Assembly (NCBI GenBank): GCA_963675925.2
Contig: CAXXIB010000004.1
Location: forward strand, 310,001-374,000
Reading direction: 5' to 3'
Length of the DNA: 64,000 bases
DNA from: CAXXOK01 sp963675925
GTDB lineage: Bacteria; Bacillota; Clostridia; Christensenellales; Aristaeellaceae
Part shown: piece after piece, positions 55,123-62,426 of the stretch
How positions within the stretch are numbered: position 1 is the stretch's first letter
Layout: each line of letters begins with the position of its first letter
Position numbers and translations under genes: made by a program
Notes under the pieces: generated by a model
Databases searched by the model: none
Told to the model about the DNA's origin: nothing
Seen by the model: only the letters and a program-made list of their open reading frames with translations

Positions 55123-55152
55123 AAACACCGCCGTCAGATGGCAGCGGTGTTT
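55123..55152. terminator. terminator after the DUF975 gene
   Basis: A hairpin with arms AAACACCGC and GCGGTGTTT and a 12-base loop, T-ended on the minus strand, 24 bases after the DUF975 stop. Confidence 0.75.
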
Positions 55153-55175
55153 GTTCGTGTTACGGGAAAGGCGAC

Positions 55176-55778
55176 TTACGCCTCCTCGGCTTCTTCGAGC
55201 ATCTGCTCTTTTTTCAGTTCCTCATACAAGCCTGCCATGCTGGTCGCCGTGTACGGGCCTACGTAAACGAGGGCCAGAATGCCAAACGTCAGTGCTGACA
55301 ACAGCCACCAACCGACGAAGGATAGCATCATGATAAAAATGTCCAGCTTGTGGCCATAGGTCATGTCCATGGACTCCACAAGAGCGTCCTGCGCGGAAAT
55401 ATCATCCCGATCAGCGAGGATATACGGCGTCATGGAGTAGGCAATGCCCTTGATGATGCCCGGCACCACAAACAGCAGCGACCATAGGAATGTGAACAGG
55501 TACATCCACAGGATACCGACCAGGCTTCTGACATAGTCCTGAAAGCCGGGGGTAATCATATCGGTAATTTCGCAGGGTTCGCCGCGGTACAGGCGTAAGC
55601 TGAAGTAGCTAAAGCCTACGGTCAGCGGCGGCATGAGGAACAGCACAGCCAGCCCCACCGTTGCGCCGGTTAGCACACCGGAGATCACCGAGTAGAGCAC
55701 GAAGGCAAGGATCGCCATGCCCTGTTGCTGTTTTACGTTGGCTTTCGCCCGTTCTTTGATTTCAATGCGTGATATCAT
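55176..55778 (-). CDS. DUF975 family membrane protein
   Basis: This 200-residue protein begins with R-x-E-I-K-E-R-A-K (DUF975 start). It has four to six hydrophobic segments, including V-V-P-G-I-I-K-G-I-A-Y-S-M-T-P-Y-I-L-A (about 105-125), the most conserved stretch of the family. The C-terminus is a short acidic helix. The function is unknown. A perfect sigma-A type promoter stands upstream. Confidence 0.9.
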   Translation of the reverse strand: MISRIEIKERAKANVKQQQGMAILAFVLYSVISGVLTGATVGLAVLFLMPPLTVGFSYFSLRLYRGEPCEITDMITPGFQDYVRSLVGILWMYLFTFLWSLLFVVPGIIKGIAYSMTPYILADRDDISAQDALVESMDMTYGHKLDIFIMMLSFVGWWLLSALTFGILALVYVGPYTATSMAGLYEELKKEQMLEEAEEA

Positions 55779-55853
55779 TGTTTCATCTCCTTAATCAGAA
55801 GTTTGTTCTTAGCGTATTATTCGTTACAAATATGACAGTTCTCAGTTAGCCTT

Positions 55854-55882
55854 ACTATACTGGCGGCCTGCGGGCTTGTCAA
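55854..55882 (-). promoter_or_regulatory. promoter of the DUF975 gene
   Basis: On the minus strand, TTGACA (55877-55882), a 17-base spacer and TATAGT (55854-55859). Confidence 0.82.
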
Positions 55883-55971
55883 GCCGAGCCTGCTCTATCT
55901 GTACTCACCCTTATAGCGTGTCAATCCATCCGATGGGTTAAACAGCAGTCGAGCCAAAATGAAGAAACTAT

Positions 55972-55999
55972 TTTCAAAGCACGCTTGCTGCGGTATAGT
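55972..55999 (+). promoter_or_regulatory. promoter of the isochorismatase-like gene
   Basis: TTTCAA (55972-55977), a 16-base spacer and TATAGT (55994-55999), 32 bases upstream of the start codon. Confidence 0.6.
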
Positions 56000-56031
56000 A
56001 TTCCAAAATAGACATGCAAGGAGGCATACCG

Positions 56032-56562
56032 ATGAAACACACCGCATTGCTAGTGATTGATGTGCAGCAGGGACTGCTGGACGAGCGGCCCTACCAGGCC
56101 GACGCGGTATTGCAGGATATTAAGGCCCTGCAGGAACAGGCCCGCAGGCACGATACGGAGGTACTCTTCGTGCGCCACAGCGAAGACGATGAACAGGGTT
56201 TGTTTTTCGGCTCTCCCGCATGGGAGATCAGCACCATCATCGCGCCTGCCGAGGGAGAGACCATCATCGAAAAGCGCTACTCCAGCGCGTTTAAGGATAC
56301 GAAACTGAATGAGTATCTAAAGCAGAAACAGCTTACAACGCTGGTCATCTGCGGCATGCAAACGGAATACTGCGTGGATGCCACGGTGAAAAGCGCATTT
56401 GAGCACGGCTATACCGTGCTAATACCGAAAGGGTGCACCACTACCTTTGACGCATCCATCGCTCCGGCGGATGCGCTGCGGCGCTACTATGAACAAGAGA
56501 TTTGGCATGGCCGATTTGCGACCGTCGTTCCCCTCGATCAGGCGATGGAAGCACTAGCCTAA
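56032..56562 (+). CDS. isochorismatase-family cysteine hydrolase
   Basis: This 176-residue enzyme has the catalytic triad Asp in L-V-I-D-V-Q-Q-G (about residue 10), Lys in I-E-K-R-Y-S-S-A-F (about 79) and Cys in M-Q-T-E-Y-C-V-D-A-T (about 112), typical for nicotinamidase-like amidohydrolases. The Cys makes amide hydrolysis more likely than isochorismate cleavage. The ATG at 56032 has AAGGAGG upstream. The substrate is unknown. Confidence 0.92.
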   Translation: MKHTALLVIDVQQGLLDERPYQADAVLQDIKALQEQARRHDTEVLFVRHSEDDEQGLFFGSPAWEISTIIAPAEGETIIEKRYSSAFKDTKLNEYLKQKQLTTLVICGMQTEYCVDATVKSAFEHGYTVLIPKGCTTTFDASIAPADALRRYYEQEIWHGRFATVVPLDQAMEALA

Positions 56563-56624
56563 ACAAACTCCGGGGCGTGCCATGTACTGCGCGCCCCGGT
56601 GTGTTCAATACACGCTGCACTACC

Positions 56625-57956
56625 CTACGGCATCAGTGTCAGCCTGCCGTCGGACAGCGTATAGAAGCGCCCGGCCTCGGGCAGCACACGCTGCACACCG
56701 GAGAGGCTCATCTTCTGTGGAGTCAGGCTATGCAGCGGTACCAGCGTTTTGGGCGCGATGCGATTGAGTATATATTTCAGATGCGCGGGCTTGGCGTGGC
56801 CGCCGCAGCCGATGGCCCGGTAAGCAATGCCCTGCCGCGACAGGAAGTCCATCAGCTTCTGATAGCCGGGATCATACGCCCCCAGCGGCACCCCGTCGGA
56901 ATGAATGTACAAACTTTGATCCGCTTTAAAATCAAGTACAGAGAGCAGCTGTTCATAGGGCAAATCCAGTGCAAAGCGCTCTGGGTGTGCTTGCAAATCC
57001 TCAATCGAGATGCTGCTTGCATTGGCCAATGCGCGCTTGCCCATGGATGGTGCAAATACCGCCACCGATTCGGCCGGATGAAACTGCCGGTATAAAACGG
57101 CGGTTCCGCGCTGCATGACGAATTGCCTGCCAGTGTGTTCCAGCGCGGTTTTCATCGTATGGACGCGTTCTACATTGCGGCGGTACAGATTGATGAACAC
57201 GATGCCGCTGTTGGCCTGTGCCGCCTCCAGAATCTCCGATTCGACCAACGCTTCGCTGCGGCAGTCTTGCAGGCTGTCCGAGGCGATGACTGCGTCAAAA
57301 TCCTCGATAAAGCTCACGGTGGTACCCTCGGTAATGCAAACATCCGCGCCCCGGACCGTATCGGCAAACGTAAGGCTTTTGTCTCCCCCGCGTCCGTGCA
57401 GACGCAGGTCACCCGTATAGCAAATACGGCCATCCGGTGTTACGAATTCAAATCCGCACGCGCCCGGCACATCGTGGTCGACGGGAATCAGGCGAAAGCG
57501 GATATCTTCAACGGTGTTCCAGCGCATCGGTTGCAGGCCGATACAGTGGCGGTGGTAGCCGGGGGCGGTTTCACCGGTTTTATGCAGGCCACGGTATAGG
57601 CGCAGGCTGTCCCGGGTCATATACACGTCCAGTTCATCCGCTAAAAGGCCCAGCGCGCCCATATGATCCAGATGCATGTGCGAAATCAGCACAAAGGGCC
57701 GGGGCTGCGTTTGCCCAAAGGGCAGCAGCGGCAGACCGCGCAGGGCCTTTGCATCATACACGCCTTCGATGGGGGCAAGAGAGCCGGTTTGCAGGCCGTC
57801 ATGCACCATTGCATCCGGGCGGGAGCGCACCCGCGCATCTATCGTCGGATCAAAAATCAGCCCAAAATCGAACAGGCATCGCGCCTTGGCCGTTTGCAGC
57901 TCAATGATCGTGCCGCCGATGGTGGAAAGCCCCTGATAAAACCGCAGCGTTGTCAT
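56625..57956 (-). CDS. RNase J/beta-CASP-like MBL-fold hydrolase
   Basis: This 443-residue protein has an N-terminal MBL core with the zinc motif S-H-M-H-L-D-H-M-G (about residue 93), D-H-D-V-P-G-A, Y-T-G-D-L-R-L-H-G and T-E-G-T. A beta-CASP-like insertion (about 220-380) and a late G-G-H-A-K-P-A-H-L (about 394) and P-L-H-S follow, as in RNase J and related nucleases. It is shorter than RNase J (about 555) and lacks the C-terminal dimerisation domain. A nuclease role is plausible but not shown. It follows the Ugp-type operon terminator. Confidence 0.8.
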   Translation of the reverse strand: MTTLRFYQGLSTIGGTIIELQTAKARCLFDFGLIFDPTIDARVRSRPDAMVHDGLQTGSLAPIEGVYDAKALRGLPLLPFGQTQPRPFVLISHMHLDHMGALGLLADELDVYMTRDSLRLYRGLHKTGETAPGYHRHCIGLQPMRWNTVEDIRFRLIPVDHDVPGACGFEFVTPDGRICYTGDLRLHGRGGDKSLTFADTVRGADVCITEGTTVSFIEDFDAVIASDSLQDCRSEALVESEILEAAQANSGIVFINLYRRNVERVHTMKTALEHTGRQFVMQRGTAVLYRQFHPAESVAVFAPSMGKRALANASSISIEDLQAHPERFALDLPYEQLLSVLDFKADQSLYIHSDGVPLGAYDPGYQKLMDFLSRQGIAYRAIGCGGHAKPAHLKYILNRIAPKTLVPLHSLTPQKMSLSGVQRVLPEAGRFYTLSDGRLTLMP

Positions 57957-57973
57957 ACTCTACTCCTACAGTC

Positions 57974-58014
57974 TAAAAACGGAGAAGGGAAAGCCGAAGC
58001 TTTCCCTTCCGCCG
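57974..58014 (-). terminator. terminator after the Ugp-like operon
   Basis: On the minus strand a 13-base stem (GGAAGGGAAAGC with its complement) closes on a TTCG tetraloop and is followed by TTTTT. It ends 17 bases before the start codon of the MBL-fold gene. Confidence 0.85.
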
Positions 58015-58032
58015 TATGTTGATGGGAATGGG

Positions 58033-59262
58033 TTATTGACGGTCCAGAATCTCCTGGGCGACGGCAGCGAGGTCTTCGATGGTTTCCTCGGCGGTCCAGC
58101 CCTCCAGAATGGCGATTTCCATCTCGGTGCCCAGCGCATTGCGCATTTCCTGCGAGCCCGGGAAGGCGCTTTCAAACGCCATGTTAGCGACCTGTGCATA
58201 GCTGGCCTGGGCGACTACGCTATCCTGCATATACGCCTGAAACTCCTCGGAGTCATAGCCGGACTGGCGCACGGGCAGATAGCCGGTGTTTACGGCCCAG
58301 AACACCGTGGATTCGGTGCTGGTGAGGAATTTCATGTATTCCCATACCGCCGCCTGCTTGGCTGCATCCTGGGTGAACATGGCAAGGTTGGTGCCGGCCT
58401 GCATGGCCGCGCCCTTCACGCCAACGGGGATGGGAGCCGCGCCGTATACAAAGTCAACCGGTTTCACATAGGCTGCGCCGGCGCTGGAGCCGATATAGCC
58501 GCCCACCAGGCCGTTGTTGAACGGGCCGGAGAGGTAGCGGTCTTCGCCTGCGGTGCGGGCATAGCCGTTTTTAAACAGATCCAGCAGGAAGGCCATGGCT
58601 TCCACGCCTTTTTCGTTGTTGAAGGCAACTTTTCCGTCTTCAATGTAACCGGCATCGTTTTGCAGCATATACTGCAGGAACATGCCAAACAGATCATCGT
58701 ACCCGAAGGCGGCTTGGCCGGTGGCTTCGGTATAGGCTTTGGTCACATCGTGCAGTTCCTGCCAGGTGGTGGGCGGGGTCAGCCCCAGCTCGTCGTACTT
58801 GGTTTTGTTGTAGAAGAACACCTGCACGCTCTTGTTGAAGCCGAGGGTGTAAATCTTGCCGAACTCAGCGTTTTCGGCGCGATAGCCGGGGAGGATGTCT
58901 TCGTAATTATCAAAGTCTCTGGCAACGAAGTCTTCCAGCGGGACGACGACGTCCAGGCTGGCTGCGATCCAGCTGTCATACACCTGTGCCATATCGGGCA
59001 GGGTATCGGACGCGATGGCGCCCAGCAGCTTGGTGGACAAATCGCCATACCCACCCTGATTGGTGAGGTTGATGGTGATGCCCATGCCATTTTCGGCGTT
59101 GAACTTGTCGGTAAGCGCGACCAATGCATCCTGCAAGCCACCGCTCATGGCATGCCAGAACTCAACGGTCACAGGCTCGGTGGAATCAGCTGTGGCGGCG
59201 GTGAATACGCCAAGGGATAGCAGCATGCTAACGGCCAGTAGCGTAGCGAGTAGTTTTTTCAT
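58033..59262 (-). CDS. ugpB: UgpB-like extracellular solute-binding protein
   Basis: This 409-residue protein has a signal peptide (1-24) and the UgpB-type start V-E-F-W-H-A-M-S-G-G-L-Q-D-A-L (about 33-47). Also seen are P-D-M-A-Q-V-Y-D-S-W and Q-A-A-V-W-E-Y-M-K-F-L-T. It delivers glycerol-3-phosphate or a related polyol/sugar to the permeases upstream. No lipobox Cys is seen near the cleavage site. The ATG at 59262 has GGAGG upstream. It is the last gene of the operon. Confidence 0.85.
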   Translation of the reverse strand: MKKLLATLLAVSMLLSLGVFTAATADSTEPVTVEFWHAMSGGLQDALVALTDKFNAENGMGITINLTNQGGYGDLSTKLLGAIASDTLPDMAQVYDSWIAASLDVVVPLEDFVARDFDNYEDILPGYRAENAEFGKIYTLGFNKSVQVFFYNKTKYDELGLTPPTTWQELHDVTKAYTEATGQAAFGYDDLFGMFLQYMLQNDAGYIEDGKVAFNNEKGVEAMAFLLDLFKNGYARTAGEDRYLSGPFNNGLVGGYIGSSAGAAYVKPVDFVYGAAPIPVGVKGAAMQAGTNLAMFTQDAAKQAAVWEYMKFLTSTESTVFWAVNTGYLPVRQSGYDSEEFQAYMQDSVVAQASYAQVANMAFESAFPGSQEMRNALGTEMEIAILEGWTAEETIEDLAAVAQEILDRQ

Positions 59263-59339
59263 GATGTTTTCCTCCATTTTTTTAGTGTATGTTTGTTGTA
59301 TGTAAACCTTCCCCAGTTGCCCGGAAAGGATAACAAGCC

Positions 59340-60173
59340 TTAGCCTTTGATGCCGGATTGGGTCACCCCGCGGATGATCTGCTTGTGCATGATTAAGTAC
59401 ATCAGTATGATAGGCAGCACCAACATGGACGCCGCGGCCATCAACAGTTCATAATCGGTTCCGGCCTCGGTTTGGAACTGCACCAGCCCGATGGACAGCA
59501 CGCGTTTGGTCTCGGAATTGGTCACCAGCAGCGGCCACAGGAACGCGTTCCACGATGCAATCGCGTTGAGGATGGCAATGGTGGATATTGCCTGCTTGTT
59601 GATGGGCACCATCACCTTCCACAGGTAGCGCCAGTCGCTGCACGCATCCACCTTCGCGGCGTAGTACAGGGTATCGGGCACTTTCAGAAAAAACTGCCTT
59701 AGCAAATAGATGTAGAAAACACTTGCCATAAACGGCACGATCAGCGCGGCACGCGTATCCATCCACCCAAGGCGCGTGATGGTCACGAAATTGGTGATAA
59801 TCAGCATTTCGCCGGGTATCATCAGCGTTGCCAGTAGGATGCCAAATACGATATCCCGCCCCGGAAACGTAAGCCGGGAAAACCCAAACGATGCAAGCAC
59901 CGTGACCACCAGCATGCCGCTGGTGGAAAGCACCGTAACCAGCACGGTATTTAGGAAATACTTGGCCAGGGGCGCGGCCTCCATGGCGCGGGCGTAGTTA
60001 TCAAAACGCCAGATGCCCGGTAGGAAGTGCGGCGGCATGAGCATGACTTCCGTGGGATCTTTCAGGGAGGTGGAAATCATCCACAAAAACGGCAGCAGCG
60101 TGGTTATCGCGCCAAGGCTCAGCACCAGATATATCATAAACCGGGAGAGAGCTTTTACTTTAAAATATCGCAT
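59340..60173 (-). CDS. ugpE: UgpE-like ABC transporter permease
   Basis: This 277-residue MalG-type permease has six spans. The docking loop reads Y-A-A-K-V-D-A-C-S-D-W (near residue 187) and the C-terminus Q-I-I-R-G-V-T-Q-S-G-I-K-G. It pairs with the UgpA-like subunit directly upstream (nine-base gap). Substrate follows that of the binding protein. Confidence 0.87.
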   Translation of the reverse strand: MRYFKVKALSRFMIYLVLSLGAITTLLPFLWMISTSLKDPTEVMLMPPHFLPGIWRFDNYARAMEAAPLAKYFLNTVLVTVLSTSGMLVVTVLASFGFSRLTFPGRDIVFGILLATLMIPGEMLIITNFVTITRLGWMDTRAALIVPFMASVFYIYLLRQFFLKVPDTLYYAAKVDACSDWRYLWKVMVPINKQAISTIAILNAIASWNAFLWPLLVTNSETKRVLSIGLVQFQTEAGTDYELLMAAASMLVLPIILMYLIMHKQIIRGVTQSGIKG

Positions 60174-60182
60174 GCGCCCCTC

Positions 60183-61076
60183 CTAATAATGTACGCGACG
60201 TTTAGCAACCCGAAGCTGGATCACCGTAAACATCAGGATGATAAAGAACAGCACCACCGCCGCCGCGGACGCGATGCCAAAGTTCCAGTTAACATAAAAC
60301 TGCTTGTAAATATAGTACACCACCGTAATACAGCTGTTGGCCGGTCCGGCTTTGCCGCCAAACAGCGCAAAGACCTCGGCATAGACCTTGAACGAGCTGA
60401 TCATGCCGATGATGAACGTATAGGCAATAATCGGCGACAACAGCGGCACCGTGATGCGGCTGAACTGCCGCCAGCGGCTGGCGGAATCTACCCGTGCGGC
60501 CTGGTAGTAATGCTTGCCGATGGTTTGCAGCCCCGCCAGAAAGATGATGATATTAAACGCCAGGCTTTTCCATATGCTGAAAATGATCAACGCAGGAAGC
60601 GCCGTAGATGGCCGGTTCAGCCACTGTACAGGCGGTATGCCAACCAGCCCGAGGATATAGTTGATTAACCCGTAGTTGGAATGGTACAGCCACCCAAACA
60701 CTATGCCCATCGCCACCACTGAGGTGACATACGGCAGGAAATACACCGTCTGGAAAAAGCCGCGCAGGCGGATTTTCTCATTCATCAGCACCGCCAGCAC
60801 CAGCGAAATAGCAATGGAGCTGGGCACCACGAGGATCACATACAGGAAAGTGTTCCCCAGCGCTTTGCGAAACTCCCGGTCGCCGAAAATATAGCGGTAG
60901 TTATCAATCCCATACGAAAGCACCGTGTCGGTGGAAAACTTGTACTTGGTATAAAAGCTCATTAAAAAGGCGCGCAGCAACGGGTAGACCACAAACAACG
61001 TCACCACGGCAAGCGCCGGAAGGACATACAACAGGCCCTTCCATTTGCCGGGTTGAAGTGCGCGTTTGTTCATCAT
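60183..61076 (-). CDS. ugpA: UgpA-like ABC transporter permease
   Basis: This 297-residue MalF-type permease has six spans: L-L-Y-V-L-P-A-L near residue 16, P-Y-V-T-S-V-V-A near 115 and the docking loop Y-Q-A-A-R-V-D-S-A-S-R-W near 190. It overlaps the ATPase gene by four bases (ATGA). Confidence 0.87.
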   Translation of the reverse strand: MMNKRALQPGKWKGLLYVLPALAVVTLFVVYPLLRAFLMSFYTKYKFSTDTVLSYGIDNYRYIFGDREFRKALGNTFLYVILVVPSSIAISLVLAVLMNEKIRLRGFFQTVYFLPYVTSVVAMGIVFGWLYHSNYGLINYILGLVGIPPVQWLNRPSTALPALIIFSIWKSLAFNIIIFLAGLQTIGKHYYQAARVDSASRWRQFSRITVPLLSPIIAYTFIIGMISSFKVYAEVFALFGGKAGPANSCITVVYYIYKQFYVNWNFGIASAAAVVLFFIILMFTVIQLRVAKRRVHY

Positions 61077-62119
61077 AGCGTGCCCACCAGCGCTTTCCCC
61101 TGCGCATCAAACAGCAGGATGCGCCCCGGTTTGATGTGCAGGTACAGTATGCTGCCGGGGCGGATCACCGTTTCGGTGTCCACCAGGGCTTTGATTCGCT
61201 GGCCGCCAAGTTCAAAGGTGACAATCAAATCGCGGCCCAGCATTTCGGCATGGTCTACGGTTACGGCAAGGCCGTTATCACTCAGGGCAAAGGCCTCCGG
61301 CCGTATACCGGCCAGCAGCTTGCCGGGTTTCATCTCCTTAGCATCGGTAAGCATCATGTCTCCGCAGTACAGCGCGCCATCCTTTACCTCCGCTTCCAGA
61401 ATATTGATCGGTGGGGTGCCTAAAAACTTGGCCACAAACAGGTTGGCCGGGCTTCTATACATCAGCTGGGGTTCTTCATACTGTTGCAGCGCACCATCGC
61501 GGATGACAGCAATCCGATCGGAAATGCTCATGGCCTCTTCCTGGTCATGGGTAACAAACACCGAGGTGATGCCCACCTCGCGCTGAATGCGGCGGATTTC
61601 CTCGCGGGTTTCCATGCGCAAACGCGCGTCCAGGTTGGACAGCGGTTCATCCAGCAGTAAAAGCTTGGGTTTTTTCGCCAGCGCACGGGCAATGGCCACG
61701 CGCTGCTGCTGCCCGCCGGACAGCTCCGACGGTTTCCGCTGCAGCAGTTCCTTGATCTGCACAAGCTCCGCCATCTCTTCAGCCATGGCTGTCGCCTTGG
61801 GTTTGGGAGTTTTTACATTGAGCAGCGGAAACATAATATTTTGCAGCACCGTCATGTGCGGGTAGAGGGCATAGTTTTGGAACACCAGCCCGATGCCGCG
61901 TTTTTCGGGCGGGACACGGGTCACATTTTCATCCCCGAACCATATTTCGCCTTCATCGGGCATTAAAAGTCCCGCCAGCATAAACAGCGTGGTTGATTTG
62001 CCACAGCCCGAAGGCCCCAGCAAGCCTATCATCTCGCCATCGTTTAGGGTCAGGCTGAGATCATCTACAGCGACCACACTGCCGAATCGTTTGGTTAACC
62101 GTTCCAGTTTAACTTCCAT
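61073..62119 (-). CDS. ugpC: UgpC/MsmX-type ABC transporter ATP-binding protein
   Basis: This 348-residue MalK-family ATPase has Walker A G-P-S-G-C-G-K-S-T (about 36-44), Q-loop F-Q-N-Y-A-L-Y-P, signature L-S-G-G-Q-Q-Q-R (about 134) and Walker B L-L-L-L-D-E-P. A C-terminal OB-type regulatory domain follows (240-348). The ATG at 62119 follows GAGGTTG; the longer frame is not supported. MsmX-type ATPases serve several sugar transporters, so it could also power the Gan-like permeases in this window, which have no ATPase of their own. Confidence 0.92.
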   Translation of the reverse strand: MEVKLERLTKRFGSVVAVDDLSLTLNDGEMIGLLGPSGCGKSTTLFMLAGLLMPDEGEIWFGDENVTRVPPEKRGIGLVFQNYALYPHMTVLQNIMFPLLNVKTPKPKATAMAEEMAELVQIKELLQRKPSELSGGQQQRVAIARALAKKPKLLLLDEPLSNLDARLRMETREEIRRIQREVGITSVFVTHDQEEAMSISDRIAVIRDGALQQYEEPQLMYRSPANLFVAKFLGTPPINILEAEVKDGALYCGDMMLTDAKEMKPGKLLAGIRPEAFALSDNGLAVTVDHAEMLGRDLIVTFELGGQRIKALVDTETVIRPGSILYLHIKPGRILLFDAQGKALVGTL

Positions 62120-62234
62120 CCGTTCAACCTCACAGGGGTTTTCTGTTTTGTTTGGGCACGCAGAAACGTACATCCATTGCGTGGGGTTCGCACTGCGTAC
62201 TCTTACTGTATATCACATGACTGTTATATCCAAT

Positions 62235-62243
62235 ATTATAGCA
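62235..62243 (-). promoter_or_regulatory. extended -10 promoter of the ugpCAEB-like operon
   Basis: On the minus strand TGCTATAAT, an extended -10 (TGn plus TATAAT at 62235-62240), with no good -35 hexamer. It is about 115 bases upstream of ugpC. Confidence 0.55.
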
Positions 62244-62362
62244 GATTAAACCTGTGTAAACCATAAGTTCATTAAATTGTAAAACAATGAACCAAGATTT
62301 TAAAAACGTTTCTTGCAATGTAAAGCAGCGTGTTTATTTGTTTCATTTTTTGCAATTTATGG

Positions 62363-62368
62363 TATGAT
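62363..62368 (+). promoter_or_regulatory. putative -10 box of the DhaL-DegV gene
   Basis: TATGAT at 62363-62368, with a weak TTTCAT -35 at 62341-62346 (16-base spacer) inside an AT-rich stretch. Confidence 0.4.
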
Positions 62369-62426
62369 ATACACAGATATCAAGCAACACCACCGTTGTG
62401 ATATGCCCTTTGAACGGAGGTTTAGA

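Noticed and set aside
55027..55128. N-terminal extension of the epimerase gene
   Set aside because: It crosses the intergenic promoter region and lacks a ribosome site; the TTG at 55026 has AAGGAGG at the right distance and gives the expected Rossmann start.
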